NCBI RefSeq assembly: GCF_022179305.1 | Contig: NZ_BPQP01000030.1 | Coordinates: 1-64,000, forward strand | From: Methylobacterium iners | GTDB taxonomy: Bacteria; Pseudomonadota; Alphaproteobacteria; Rhizobiales; Beijerinckiaceae | DNA: 64,000 nt | Direction: 5' to 3' | In this document: piece after piece, positions 28,882 through 37,540 of the stretch | Layout: the number at the start of each line of letters is the position of its first letter | How positions within the stretch are numbered: position 1 is the first letter of the stretch | Notes under the pieces: model-generated | Database searches by the model: none | Told to the model about the DNA's origin: nothing | Seen by the model: only the letters and a program-made list of their open reading frames with translations | Translations under genes and position numbers: made by a program

Positions 28882-31032
28882 TCAGACCCCGCTCTCGCGG
28901 ACCAGGACGGCGATGGCGCGCCGCAGGACGCGCCCGAGGAAGCTATCGGCCCGCCCCTCCAGGGTGACCGTCCCACGCAGGACGCCGTGGGGCACCGGGC
29001 CGCTCGTGGGCTGCAGGAGCAGGGTGTAATGCGCCTCGACCGGCACGGCGCCGAGGCTCTTGTCCTCGCGCACGGCGACGCCGCCGCCATGCGTCGAGGC
29101 GAGGTAGGGGATTTCCACTGCAGCCACGGCGGCCTCGCTGATGGAGGCGAGCTGCACCGGCAGGGACGGCGTGAGAAGGTCGTCGGGCGTGAACCGGCCT
29201 GCGGCACCCGCCTTGAGCCGCGACAGGGCCGCTTCCGGCAGGAGGCCCCGAACCTGGACCTGGCCCTCGGAGACGAGGGTCCCGAGATCCTCGCCCCGAC
29301 CGACCCAGCGGTTCTCGTGAAGATCGGAGGCCAGGGTGGCGACGATTCCTCCGAACGGCGCTGCGAGCACCAGATCCTGCCGCTGCCTGTCCAGTCCGCC
29401 GAGCTTTTCACGCAGCGCGTGACGCTCGCGATCGAGGATCTGCGACGACTGCCGATCGGCGGCGTCCGCCGCCCGGCGCGCCCATTTGAGCTCGACCAGG
29501 GCGAGGTGGGCGCGGGCGCGGGCGACCTCCTGCTCGAGGAGCGGCGCTTCGAGCCGGGCCAGGACCTGACCCGCCTCCACGCGGTCGCCGGGCCGGACGG
29601 CGAGCGCGACGATGCGGGCCGGCGCATGCGCCGTCAGGTGCTCCGAACGCGCCGGCTCGATCACCGCGGCGAACTCGACGTGACGGGAGATCGGCGCGAC
29701 GAGCGCGACCGCGAGAACAAGGAGGCCGCCCAGGACGCAGGCCGAGCGGGTCGTGAGGCGCACCCGCCCGCGGTTCCGCCACCAGAACACGAGCTCGGTC
29801 CAGACCGGCTTGACCACGAACCAGCCGATCTCGACGACGAAGAGGAGGAGGCCGAGAACCTTGAAGGTGACGGCGTAGACCATCACCGCGATGCCCGTGA
29901 ACAGCACGAGCCGGTACAGCCAGACCGCAAATCCGTAGGCGACGACCAGCTGCCGGGTCCGGCGGTCCCAGATCTCGGGGCAGGGATCGCCGAGGCCGAA
30001 TAGGGTCTCCCGCAGGGCCCAGCGGCTCAGTGCGAAGGCGCGCGGCTGAAGGTTCGAGATGCCGGTGAGATCGCAGGCGATGTAGTAGCCGTCGAAGCGC
30101 ATGAACGGGTTGAGGTTGACCGCAAGGCTCACCGTCCAGCCCGCCGTCGCCATGAAGAAGGCGGCGCTGCGCAAGGTCCCCTCGGGCAGGAGCGCCCAGG
30201 CGAGGGTGGCGAAGGCCGCCACCGCCAGCTCGACGGCGATGCCGGCGCCATCGATGGCCAGCCGCGCGCGACGGTCGCGCAGCCGCCAGCTGTCGGTCGT
30301 GTCCGTGTAGAGGACGGGCATCAGCACCATGAGCGCCACGCCCATGGTCGGCACCCGCGCCCCGTGGTGCACGGCCGTGTAGGCGTGCCCGAGCTCGTGC
30401 AGGACCTTCACCACCAGCAGGGCGAGGAGGTAGCCGGCCATGCCCTCCGGCGAGAGGAAGTGCAGGAAGGTCGAGCTGAAGGCGTCCCATTCGCGCGAGA
30501 CGAGGTAGAGCCCGAGGAGCCCCGCGACCGCGACGACCCACAGCGCCGTCGGACCGGCGAGCCGGCGCGCCGCCGGCAGGGTGCTCTCCAGGAAGGATTG
30601 CGGTTGCAGGAGCGGAATGCGGATGAACAGGTAGTTGTGCAGCAGCCAGCCTGCCCAGCCCTGTCGGCCCCGTTCCAGGCGCCGGGCGAGGGCCTGCCAG
30701 CCCCCGTTGGGCTCGACGACGAGGCCGGTCTCGTCGGCGAACTTCACGACGAGATTGACATCCTCGCGGGATACGGGCTGCCCGAGCGCCGCGCTCGCGG
30801 CGGCCTGCAACGCCTCGGCCGTCTCGCCCGGCCGCCAGGCCTTGAGGACGGCCAGTCCCGTGTCCGTGAGTTCGTGATAGCGGTGGCCGAGGGGATCGTA
30901 GATGAGCCAGGTCGGCTCGCCCGTGCTGCTCGGGGCTCCCGCTACGAGACGGAGGTCCTCGCGCAGGGGCGGCAGGGGCTGCGGCCCGATCGCTGCGGCA
31001 CCCGGCCCCGGCAGGAACGGAATGCCCGTCAT
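28882..31032 (-). CDS. PqqD-like / M50 site-2 peptidase / HlyD fusion protein
   Basis: A 716-residue inner-membrane protein. Residues about 35-110 resemble a PqqD-like winged helix (YDPLGHRYHELTDTG). Residues about 160-440 are a polytopic M50 metallopeptidase with the zinc site HELGH (212-216) and the third ligand in NLNPFMRFDGYY (Asp314). Residues about 450-700 form a HlyD-type adaptor with lipoyl-like halves (HAPARIVALAVRPGDRVEAG; LAAPFGGIVATLAS) around a helical hairpin. The start ATG 31032 overlaps the stop of the preceding gene by ATGA. Long upstream extensions of this frame are antisense artefacts of the neighbour. The probable role is processing and/or driving export of the adhesin encoded 178 bases downstream. 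Confidence 0.85.
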   Translation of the reverse strand: MTGIPFLPGPGAAAIGPQPLPPLREDLRLVAGAPSSTGEPTWLIYDPLGHRYHELTDTGLAVLKAWRPGETAEALQAAASAALGQPVSREDVNLVVKFADETGLVVEPNGGWQALARRLERGRQGWAGWLLHNYLFIRIPLLQPQSFLESTLPAARRLAGPTALWVVAVAGLLGLYLVSREWDAFSSTFLHFLSPEGMAGYLLALLVVKVLHELGHAYTAVHHGARVPTMGVALMVLMPVLYTDTTDSWRLRDRRARLAIDGAGIAVELAVAAFATLAWALLPEGTLRSAAFFMATAGWTVSLAVNLNPFMRFDGYYIACDLTGISNLQPRAFALSRWALRETLFGLGDPCPEIWDRRTRQLVVAYGFAVWLYRLVLFTGIAVMVYAVTFKVLGLLLFVVEIGWFVVKPVWTELVFWWRNRGRVRLTTRSACVLGGLLVLAVALVAPISRHVEFAAVIEPARSEHLTAHAPARIVALAVRPGDRVEAGQVLARLEAPLLEQEVARARAHLALVELKWARRAADAADRQSSQILDRERHALREKLGGLDRQRQDLVLAAPFGGIVATLASDLHENRWVGRGEDLGTLVSEGQVQVRGLLPEAALSRLKAGAAGRFTPDDLLTPSLPVQLASISEAAVAAVEIPYLASTHGGGVAVREDKSLGAVPVEAHYTLLLQPTSGPVPHGVLRGTVTLEGRADSFLGRVLRRAIAVLVRESGV

Positions 31033-32453
31033 AGGCCGAGCTTCTGCCGCGACCAGGACAGGGGCTTGCGGAACAGGTAGAGCCCGAGCGGAACGGTCTC
31101 GCCGAAGAGCTGGGCGGTGCCGCGCATGCCGAGGCGCGGCGGCGCGTCCGCGGCGGTGAGCTTGGCGGTGAGGCGGTAGGCGAGCACGCCGGCCTCCGTC
31201 AGCTTGGCGAGCGGCGTCGCGACGGTCACCTCCGCCGCGATCGGACGCAGCGGATCGGCATCGGGGAAGATCCGCACCGCGGTGCCGCGCTGGAGCGCGA
31301 CGGCGTCCGAGACCGGCAGGTCGATCCGAACCTCGACGCGCCTCGGATCGGCGATCTCGAGGATGCGCTGGCCCGTCGTGACCGGCTTGCCGAACCATTC
31401 CTTGCGGTCGCCGTAGACGGCGACGCCGGCCCGCTCGGCGCGGACCTGGGTGCGGGAGAACAGGGCCTGCGCGTAGTCGCGCTCCGCGACCTTCAGCGCG
31501 AGCTCGGCGCGGGCCTGCCCGACCTCGCGACGGGCCTTCTCGTCGAAGAAGGCGCCCTGCATGTTCTGACGAAGGCGGGTCTCGGCCACGGCAACGTCCC
31601 GCTCGGCGACCTGGAAGCCGTTGCGCAGGGCGGTGTCGACGTAGCGGATCACCACGTCGCCGACCGCGACAGGACTGTTCGGCGCGGGGACGATCACCTC
31701 GATCACGCCGTCGAGCGGCGCCGCGAGCACGAAGGGACGCTCCGCCACGATCTCGGCCGGCGCCAGGACCGTCATCGGGACGGGGATGGCGAGGGCCGCG
31801 AGGCCGGCGAGGCAAAGGCCCGCGATCAGGCCCTTTCGCCGGCGGCCGCCGAGTCTGCGGCGCGGCGCGGCGCTCACCGCCAGTAGGGCGTGGGCACCGG
31901 TCTCGGCGAGCCGCGCCGCGAGCGCCGTCTCGTCTTCGCCCCAGGGCGTCTCCCGCGTGAACAGAAGGCCCGCAATGAGTCGGCCATCGCGGTCCTTCAG
32001 GGGCGCCCAGAGCGCATGGGGGAACGGGTAGCCGTCGGCCTCCGAGGAGGCCTGCGCGTTCGCGCGCAGGTTCAGCGTGAACAGATCCGCAGCATCCGGC
32101 CGGCCCAGCCGCTCGCGCAGCACGGCCTGCAGCCACTGGACCAGCGGCGCGTTCTTCTCGACGGCGGCAAGGCCTGAAATCCGCTCCACCTGCGGCTTGG
32201 CCGTACCTCGCTCAGGCAGCCGGACCGCCAGGACCTGGCGAGCTCGGAGGAGCTTGCGCCCCTCGTTGACGAGCGCGAGTTCGAGCTGCTCGCGGTTCTC
32301 CGCACGCCGCAGCTCGGCTTCGATCCGCAGGAGCTGACGCAGCGCCGCCCCGCTGTCGTTCGGTCCCACGACGCGGGGCAGTTCCACCTGCCGCGCGAGC
32401 GCGGGTCTGCCCCTGTCAGGGCGGGGCGACGGCGCGGGGGCGGCTTCCGGCAT
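31029..32453 (-). CDS. GAF-domain HlyD-type periplasmic adaptor
   Basis: A 474-residue protein starting at ATG 32453. Residues about 35-195 look like a GAF sensory domain (EAELRRAENREQLELALVNEG start; FPHALWAPLKDRDGRLIAGLLF core). A single membrane helix follows at 208-230, then an HlyD/membrane-fusion part with VLAAPLDGVIEVIV, a helical hairpin and a beta-barrel. The cytoplasmic GAF domain is an unusual addition to an export adaptor and could gate export by a ligand. It lies 14 bases after the lipoprotein adaptor gene and overlaps the M50 gene, so the three form an operon. Confidence 0.83.
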   Translation of the reverse strand: MPEAAPAPSPRPDRGRPALARQVELPRVVGPNDSGAALRQLLRIEAELRRAENREQLELALVNEGRKLLRARQVLAVRLPERGTAKPQVERISGLAAVEKNAPLVQWLQAVLRERLGRPDAADLFTLNLRANAQASSEADGYPFPHALWAPLKDRDGRLIAGLLFTRETPWGEDETALAARLAETGAHALLAVSAAPRRRLGGRRRKGLIAGLCLAGLAALAIPVPMTVLAPAEIVAERPFVLAAPLDGVIEVIVPAPNSPVAVGDVVIRYVDTALRNGFQVAERDVAVAETRLRQNMQGAFFDEKARREVGQARAELALKVAERDYAQALFSRTQVRAERAGVAVYGDRKEWFGKPVTTGQRILEIADPRRVEVRIDLPVSDAVALQRGTAVRIFPDADPLRPIAAEVTVATPLAKLTEAGVLAYRLTAKLTAADAPPRLGMRGTAQLFGETVPLGLYLFRKPLSWSRQKLGL

Positions 32454-32467
32454 CACGCGTGATCCGC

Positions 32468-33235
32468 CTAGTTTCCGACACGCTCGAAGATCGCGTCGAG
32501 GCTCATGCCGGGCAGCACCGCGCCCGACAGCGGCTCGGCGAAGGCGGCCGTGATCTTGATCGTCTGGGACACCGGATCGACCGCCGCGGCCGTGCGGGAC
32601 ACCCGCGCCGCGTAGGTCCGCCCGGTCTCGTCGATCCTCGCGCTCAGCGGCGCACCCTCGCGCAGCCACACCAGCCAGGGCGAGGGGACGATCAGATCGA
32701 TCTCGAGCTCGCCGTCGCCCACGAGCCGGAACAGCGGCTGCCCCGGCGTGGCGATCTCGTGGTCACGGATGCGGACGTCCACGAGGCGGCCGGCGAAGGG
32801 CGCCACGATCGTGCATTCGCGGACGCGTGCGAGCAGGGCATCGGCCGCCCCGCGGGCCTTGTCCCAGTTCGCCTTGGCGGTCTGCAGGTCGAACCGGCCG
32901 ATCGCCCTGCGCCGGTCGAGCTCCTGCGCGTTCTCGTGGGCGATCCGAGCCGCCTCGGCCTCGGCTTCGGTGGAGCGCGCTTCGGCGCGCTGCTTTGCGC
33001 AATCGAATTCGAGGAGAACGTCGCCGCGCGCGAAGAAGGAGCCTTCGCGGAAGGGGATGCGCAGGACGCGTGCATTGAGCTCCGTGGCGATGTTGGCATC
33101 GCGCAGGGCCCGGACCACGCCGCGCACGGCCTCCTCCGCCGAGACGCTTGTACAGCCCGCTAGTCCGGCAACGAGGCAGAGCACGAATCGCAAGGCTGGC
33201 GTCCCGTTCGAGAACAGACGCCATCTGGCCTTCAC
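32468..33235 (-). CDS. HlyD/RND-type periplasmic adaptor lipoprotein
   Basis: A 255-residue periplasmic adaptor, first gene of the export operon. The leader ends in a lipobox (L-A-G-C, Cys28), so it is predicted to be lipid-anchored. A short lipoyl-like half (ALRDANIATELNARVLRIPF), a coiled-coil hairpin (residues about 80-135), the second half (TIVAPFAGRLVDVRI) and a beta-barrel follow. It is shorter than typical RND adaptors because the C-terminal membrane-proximal domain is reduced. The start is GTG 33235; the ATG two bases upstream is followed directly by a stop. It probably bridges the inner-membrane components to the TolC-family channel. Confidence 0.85.
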   Translation of the reverse strand: MKARWRLFSNGTPALRFVLCLVAGLAGCTSVSAEEAVRGVVRALRDANIATELNARVLRIPFREGSFFARGDVLLEFDCAKQRAEARSTEAEAEAARIAHENAQELDRRRAIGRFDLQTAKANWDKARGAADALLARVRECTIVAPFAGRLVDVRIRDHEIATPGQPLFRLVGDGELEIDLIVPSPWLVWLREGAPLSARIDETGRTYAARVSRTAAAVDPVSQTIKITAAFAEPLSGAVLPGMSLDAIFERVGN

Positions 33236-34103
33236 ATCGTTAATCGCATCCTAAAGGGGCTTAGAATGGAGAGATCCGTTCCGACGTTGTCCGAGAACAT
33301 GCGTCCACCGGTGCTCGCCTACGCAATGTCTCATTCGGGCACGGTGCAGCACGAGGAAGGGCTCACCGAGCATGTCGAGCCCATTATGGGGCCGCGCTTC
33401 CGACGACAATCAAGACGAAGCCTAAAAGTGACTTCATCGGTGCAGGGCAAGGAGCCCTCGTGCTTCCCGGCGATCGGATCGAAGCTGACGCCCGCCGCCG
33501 GTCCGTTGCAAGGCACTCGCGGCACTTAGCCCCTGCTTCGGCGCACCTCAGCAATGTGGGTACACGCATTGCGCTCAGTCGTTCACTTCCACAAATCGAC
33601 CGACGTACCAAAGGACAAGCTTCACGCCGGTCACCCTACGCGAGTGTAGTACGGAGCGGCAGGCAAGAGGTTTAGCAACAACGATTTCTGAGAACGCAAT
33701 GCATTAAGGCGTTGAGTGGCACGCAAATCAGAGAATGCGAATACCTACATCATTGAGTTGGCCGGATAATTCGTGATGCGGCCGGAAATTCGTCCTCACT
33801 ATCGAACGACCCTACTCGAAGCATCCCTGCAATCCTGACGTCAGCTGATCGCCTTTAGAGGCGCAAGAAATCGCCCTGTCGGGCGTGGTTCTCGCAGAAC
33901 GCGGCCGTTTGGGTCGACTCTACCTTGCGTTCCCTCCTGACCCTTGTCGGACCTCAGAGCGTCCGCCTCAGGGCAGCCTGATGGAACGGAAGCGTGGGAC
34001 CGGGATGGGTGGTCTTCTGCCATTCGGCTTTTTGAAGGGTAGACCAAGGAAGCGAACGTTCGTGCCGCACTCAGCGAAAGCTGCTCCGACGGCACGGTGC
34101 AAC
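33236..34103. other. Gene-free, AT-richer region between export operon and MocR gene
   Basis: About 870 bases without a supportable gene. Base composition drops noticeably between 33560 and 33840, unlike the flanking coding DNA. Short open frames exist on both strands (for example 33266-33529 plus) but have no ribosome-binding site and no recognisable family. The right half (33850-34100) reads like decayed coding sequence, but I cannot assign it. The promoter of the export operon should lie just upstream of 33235. Confidence 0.4.
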
Positions 34104-35489
34104 TCAGATGTAGGTCGACGCCAGGGCGGGCGAGCCTTCGAGGGCGTGAGCGAGCACTTCCAGTCCCTGCGTGATCTGCTGCCGGGTCGAGGGGCCGCCG
34201 AGGCAGAGGCGCACGGCCTCGGGCGGGGTACCAGCGACGCAGAACGGGTCGCTGGCGACAACGCCGAGTCCGGCCGACCGGCCCTGGCTGGCGAAGGCCG
34301 AGCGCGTCCAGCCCTCCGGCAGCGTGATCCAGACATGGAAGCCATGCGGGTCCGCGGTATAGGTCCCAGCCGGAAGCAGCGACGTTGCGATGCGCTGGCG
34401 AGCGGCGGATTCCTCGCGGACGAACTGAGTGATGGCGTCCGCGGTCCCATCCATGATCCATCGCGTCGCCAGCGTCGTCGAGATCGGCGAGGCCATGACG
34501 GTGGCGGCGCGTAGGGCGCCGCCGAGCGGCAGGGCTGATCGGGCGCTCGGGGCGACCAGGAAGGCGAGCCGGAGGCCGGCGCCGAGGCACTTGGCCAGGC
34601 CGGCCACGTAATAGGTGATTTCGGGCGCCAGTTCGGCGAAGCTCGGCGGCGGCATCGGGCAGATGCGCGCGTAGGCGTCATCCTCGATGATGGTGACCGC
34701 ATACCGTCGCGCGACCGCGATGATGGCCTCGCGACGCGTTCGCGACAGGGTCGCGGTGGTTGGGTTTTGGAGCAGCGGATTCAGGTAGATCGCTTTGGGG
34801 GCGACCTTGGTGCAGGCGGCCGCGAACGCATCGGGGTCGACACCATGCCGGTCCATGGGCAGATCGACGAGGCGCAGTCCCAGATGCGCCGCAAGCGACC
34901 GAATGCCCGGATAGGTGATGCGTTCGGCGCAGATGGCATCTCCCGGACAGGCTATCTGGCCCAGCACGCTGAAGAGAGCGCTGTGGGTGCCGGGGCAGAT
35001 CAGGAGGCGCTCCCGCAGCGCAACGACCCCGCGGCCCTCGAGCCAGCGCAGCGCGGCCTCCTTGTCCTCGTCCGTCCCGCCGAAGCCTTGGTAGCGCAGC
35101 AGGTTCGTAAGATCGCCTGACAGATCCGCGAAAGTGGACTGCATGCGCGCCCTCAAGGCGGGCGCGTCAGGCTCGGGGGGCAGATTCATGGTGAAGTCCA
35201 CCGGCCCGATCCGTGGCGCACCACCCTGATCCGTCGAGCGGACCGGGCGAGCCGGATCAAGCACGAAGGTGCCCTGGCCGACGCGTCCCTCGACCAAGCC
35301 ACGCTTGTGAGCCTCCACATAGCCTCGGGACACGGTCGTGAAGTTCAGGTCGAGGGCCTCGGCCAGGGCACGTTGGGTTGGCAGGCGCGTGCCTGCCGTC
35401 AGACGCCCCGTCCTGATGTCCTCCGCCAACGCCTCGGCGATGGCGAGGTAGTGAGGCTTGCCCCACCGCTTCAGGTCCGGCGTCCACAT
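34104..35489 (-). CDS. MocR-type regulator (GntR HTH plus aminotransferase domain)
   Basis: A MocR/PdxR-family regulator: an N-terminal GntR winged helix (LPTQRALAEAL; TTVSRGYVEAHKRGLVEG) joined to a class I aminotransferase-like domain. The pyridoxal-phosphate lysine is in AGLAKCLGAGLRLAF, the usual position. The start is taken at ATG 35489 (MWTPDLKRW), which is where this family normally begins; the frame remains open to a GTG at 35558. It is divergent from the Nit1C cluster, with shared intergenic operator candidates, so it probably controls that cluster and itself in response to an amino compound or PLP adduct. The ligand is unknown. Confidence 0.88.
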   Translation of the reverse strand: MWTPDLKRWGKPHYLAIAEALAEDIRTGRLTAGTRLPTQRALAEALDLNFTTVSRGYVEAHKRGLVEGRVGQGTFVLDPARPVRSTDQGGAPRIGPVDFTMNLPPEPDAPALRARMQSTFADLSGDLTNLLRYQGFGGTDEDKEAALRWLEGRGVVALRERLLICPGTHSALFSVLGQIACPGDAICAERITYPGIRSLAAHLGLRLVDLPMDRHGVDPDAFAAACTKVAPKAIYLNPLLQNPTTATLSRTRREAIIAVARRYAVTIIEDDAYARICPMPPPSFAELAPEITYYVAGLAKCLGAGLRLAFLVAPSARSALPLGGALRAATVMASPISTTLATRWIMDGTADAITQFVREESAARQRIATSLLPAGTYTADPHGFHVWITLPEGWTRSAFASQGRSAGLGVVASDPFCVAGTPPEAVRLCLGGPSTRQQITQGLEVLAHALEGSPALASTYI

Positions 35490-35903
35490 CCGACCCCCGC
35501 CACCCTGAGGGTTTGGCTGTCCCTCTCGCCCAGGCGAGTTCATCGGGTTCACCTGCACACCATCAATATGCGATCAATAGCTGATTGTATGGCTAGCAAG
35601 CGCCATACCGTCAGCACTCGACCACGCTGACGGCTGCAATTATACAGACAATGCGATCAAACAACGGCCTGAATTTGTGCAGCGGCTGGTCAGGTTTCAC
35701 GCTCCTGCTAAAATCGTGGTCAGTGCTGACCCAACGTTTCAAGGTCATTCACCTCACAGCTTGATCGTCTTATTGTATGGTTTCAATGGCGGTCTATTGA
35801 TCGGTTCATTGATGGGCCTGTTCTGGCACGCCGTTTGCCACGACGGAGATGTGACCGCCCGGAGCTACGGCTGCCGCGGTCCATCCATCGAGGAGTGAGA
35901 ACC
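35490..35903. promoter_or_regulatory. Divergent regulatory region between MocR gene and Nit1C cluster
   Basis: A markedly AT-richer gene-free region. Two near-identical elements lie at its ends in opposite orientation: CCATCAAT-N4-GATCAATAG at 35560-35580, and the reverse complement of CCATCAAT-N5-GATCAATAG at 35794-35815. Each contains two ATCAAT half-sites in direct repeat, the arrangement common for MocR regulators. A nine-base word ATTGTATGG occurs at 35584-35592 and 35772-35780, and GTATGGC/GCCATAC form an inverted repeat at 35587-35608. The placement suggests joint control of both transcripts by the MocR protein. Exact promoters could not be fixed. Confidence 0.65.
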
Positions 35904-36386
35904 ATGCCAGCCGTGAACCGCGAGCCTCACAAGAAGGGCGACTTCCTGGTCGATTACGAGGAGAAGGTCTTCGAGGACGTGAAGGCCGAGCCGGGCCAGA
36001 AGGCGCTGGTCACCTTCCACACCGTCGCCTTCGAGGGCTCCATCGGCCTCGTGAACCTGCTCCAGGCCACCCGCCTGCAGCGCAAGGGCTTCGACACCTC
36101 CGTCCTGCTCTACGGTCCCGGCATCACCCTCGGCGTGCAGCGCGGCTTCCCGCGCCTAGGGGACGAGGCCTTCCCGGGCCACCTCAACTTCAACAACCAG
36201 CTCGAGAAGTTCATGGCCGAGGGCGGCAAGGTCTATGCCTGCCGGTTCTCGACCCAGGCCCTCTACGGCCACGGCGAGGCGGCCTTCATCGAGGGCATCC
36301 GCATGATCAACCCCCTCGACGTCCTCGACTGTATCCTCCTGCACAAGCGCGACAACGCGGTGATCATCGACACCTGGACCGTCTGA
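35904..36386 (+). CDS. MSMEG_0572/Sll0783-family nitrogen-starvation response protein
   Basis: First gene of the Nit1C cluster, 160 residues. It matches the conserved family named after Sll0783 of Synechocystis, which is induced on nitrogen starvation; its biochemical role is unknown. The fold looks DsrE-like ([25 protein letters not shown], then a mobile loop and [10 protein letters not shown]). The start ATG 35904 follows GAGGAGTGAG; the frame is open upstream to 35835, but that part lies in the regulatory region. It is separated from the nitrilase gene by an 80-base gap with a large hairpin. Confidence 0.9.
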   Translation: MPAVNREPHKKGDFLVDYEEKVFEDVKAEPGQKALVTFHTVAFEGSIGLVNLLQATRLQRKGFDTSVLLYGPGITLGVQRGFPRLGDEAFPGHLNFNNQLEKFMAEGGKVYACRFSTQALYGHGEAAFIEGIRMINPLDVLDCILLHKRDNAVIIDTWTV

Positions 36387-36390
36387 GCGA

Positions 36391-36454
36391 GGCTTCGAGC
36401 CCATCGACGACGTCGCATCCGGCGGCCGCGCGCGAGGCGGCCGCCGTCGAAGCC
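36391..36454 (+). promoter_or_regulatory. Large intercistronic hairpin between first and second Nit1C genes
   Basis: A perfect 10-base stem, CGGCGGCCGC (36420-36429) and GCGGCCGCCG (36437-36446), closes a 7-base loop. It is framed by an outer 8-base pair, GGCTTCGA (36391-36398) and TCGAAGCC (36447-36454). No T-run follows, so it is not a standard terminator. It may stabilise the upstream mRNA or set the ratio of the first gene to the rest of the operon. Confidence 0.55.
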
Positions 36455-36466
36455 AGAGGATCATCC

Positions 36467-37540
36467 ATGTCAGAGACCCGGATCGTGCGGGCCGCCGCAG
36501 TCCAGATCGCGCCGGACCTCGATCGGCCGGACGGCACCCTTGAGCGCGTGCTGAACGCCATCGACGAGGCTGCCGGCAAGGGCGCGCGCTTCCTGGTCTT
36601 CCCCGAGACCTTCGTGCCCTACTACCCCTACTTCTCGTTCGTGCTGCCGCCGGCGATGCAGGGTGCCGAGCACCTGCGCCTCTACGAGCGCGCGGTCGCC
36701 GTGCCCGGCCCCGTGACGCAGGCGGTATCGGCCGCCGCACGCCGCCATTCCGCCGTCATCGTCCTCGGCGTGAACGAGCGCGACCACGGCTCGCTCTACA
36801 ACGCGCAGCTCATCTTCGATGCCGACGGCACGCTGAAGCTCAAGCGCCGCAAGATCACGCCGACTTATCACGAGCGCATGATCTGGGGTCAGGGCGACGG
36901 CGCCGGGCTGGCGGTCGTGGAGACGGCGGTCGGTCGGGTCGGTGCGCTCGCCTGCTGGGAGCATTACAACCCTCTCGCCCGCTACGCCCTGATGGCGCGC
37001 CACGAGGAGATCCACGCGGCGCAGTTCCCGGGATCGCTCGTCGGCCAGATCTTCGCCGACCAGATGGAGGTGACGATCCGTCACCACGCGCTGGAGGCGG
37101 CCTGCTTCGTCGTGAACGCCACCGGCTGGCTCACCGACGAGCAGGTGGCGCAGGTCTGCCCGGACGAGCGCCTCCGAGGTGCCTGCCGCGGCGGCAACTG
37201 CACCGCCATCGTCTCGCCCGAGGGCCGGCATCTCGCCGAGCCGCTCGGCGCCGGCGAAGGCATCCTCATCGCCGACATGGACCTGGCGCTGGTGACCAAG
37301 CGCAAGCGGATGATGGACTCGGTCGGCCATTACGCGAGGCCCGAGCTCCTCAGCCTTCTCCACGACGACCGTCCGGCCTCGTTCGTGCACCAGCCGATCC
37401 GTTCCCAGACCGATTTCCGGAGCCTCGACCATGAGCAGCCCGCTTCCGACGAGCCTTCCCCCCTTCCCGCCGGTCGTGACGGGCCTGGTCGGAATGCCGA
37501 CGGAGCGCCTGATCAACGCCTTGCAATCCTACGGTGTTAG
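36467..37540 (+). CDS. Nit6803-type nitrilase (Nit1C cluster)
   Basis: A 357-residue carbon-nitrogen hydrolase that should convert a nitrile to the carboxylate and ammonia. The catalytic triad is at Glu47 (FPETF), Lys129 ([12 protein letters not shown]) and Cys163 (LACWEH). The Glu-Lys and Lys-Cys spacings, 82 and 34, equal those of Nit6803 from Synechocystis. It has no signal peptide and is cytoplasmic. Nit1C nitrilases have been linked to cyanide-dependent nitrogen assimilation in Pseudomonas; the physiological substrate here is unproven. The last 36 residues are read through the start of the radical SAM gene, giving an unusual 110-base overlap. Confidence 0.95.
   Translation: MSETRIVRAAAVQIAPDLDRPDGTLERVLNAIDEAAGKGARFLVFPETFVPYYPYFSFVLPPAMQGAEHLRLYERAVAVPGPVTQAVSAAARRHSAVIVLGVNERDHGSLYNAQLIFDADGTLKLKRRKITPTYHERMIWGQGDGAGLAVVETAVGRVGALACWEHYNPLARYALMARHEEIHAAQFPGSLVGQIFADQMEVTIRHHALEAACFVVNATGWLTDEQVAQVCPDERLRGACRGGNCTAIVSPEGRHLAEPLGAGEGILIADMDLALVTKRKRMMDSVGHYARPELLSLLHDDRPASFVHQPIRSQTDFRSLDHEQPASDEPSPLPAGRDGPGRNADGAPDQRLAILRC

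Noticed and set aside
12393-33243. TTAAC-containing words upstream of the TolC-like, adhesin and adaptor genes (12393-12400, 28763-28770, 33236-33243), resembling CtrA half-sites
   Set aside because: The copies differ in the last bases, one abuts the start codon, and none has the second TTAA at the right distance. Not enough to call a shared regulator.
33266-33675. Short open frames in the gene-free region before the MocR gene
   Set aside because: They overlap on both strands, lack ribosome-binding sites and show no recognisable protein features.
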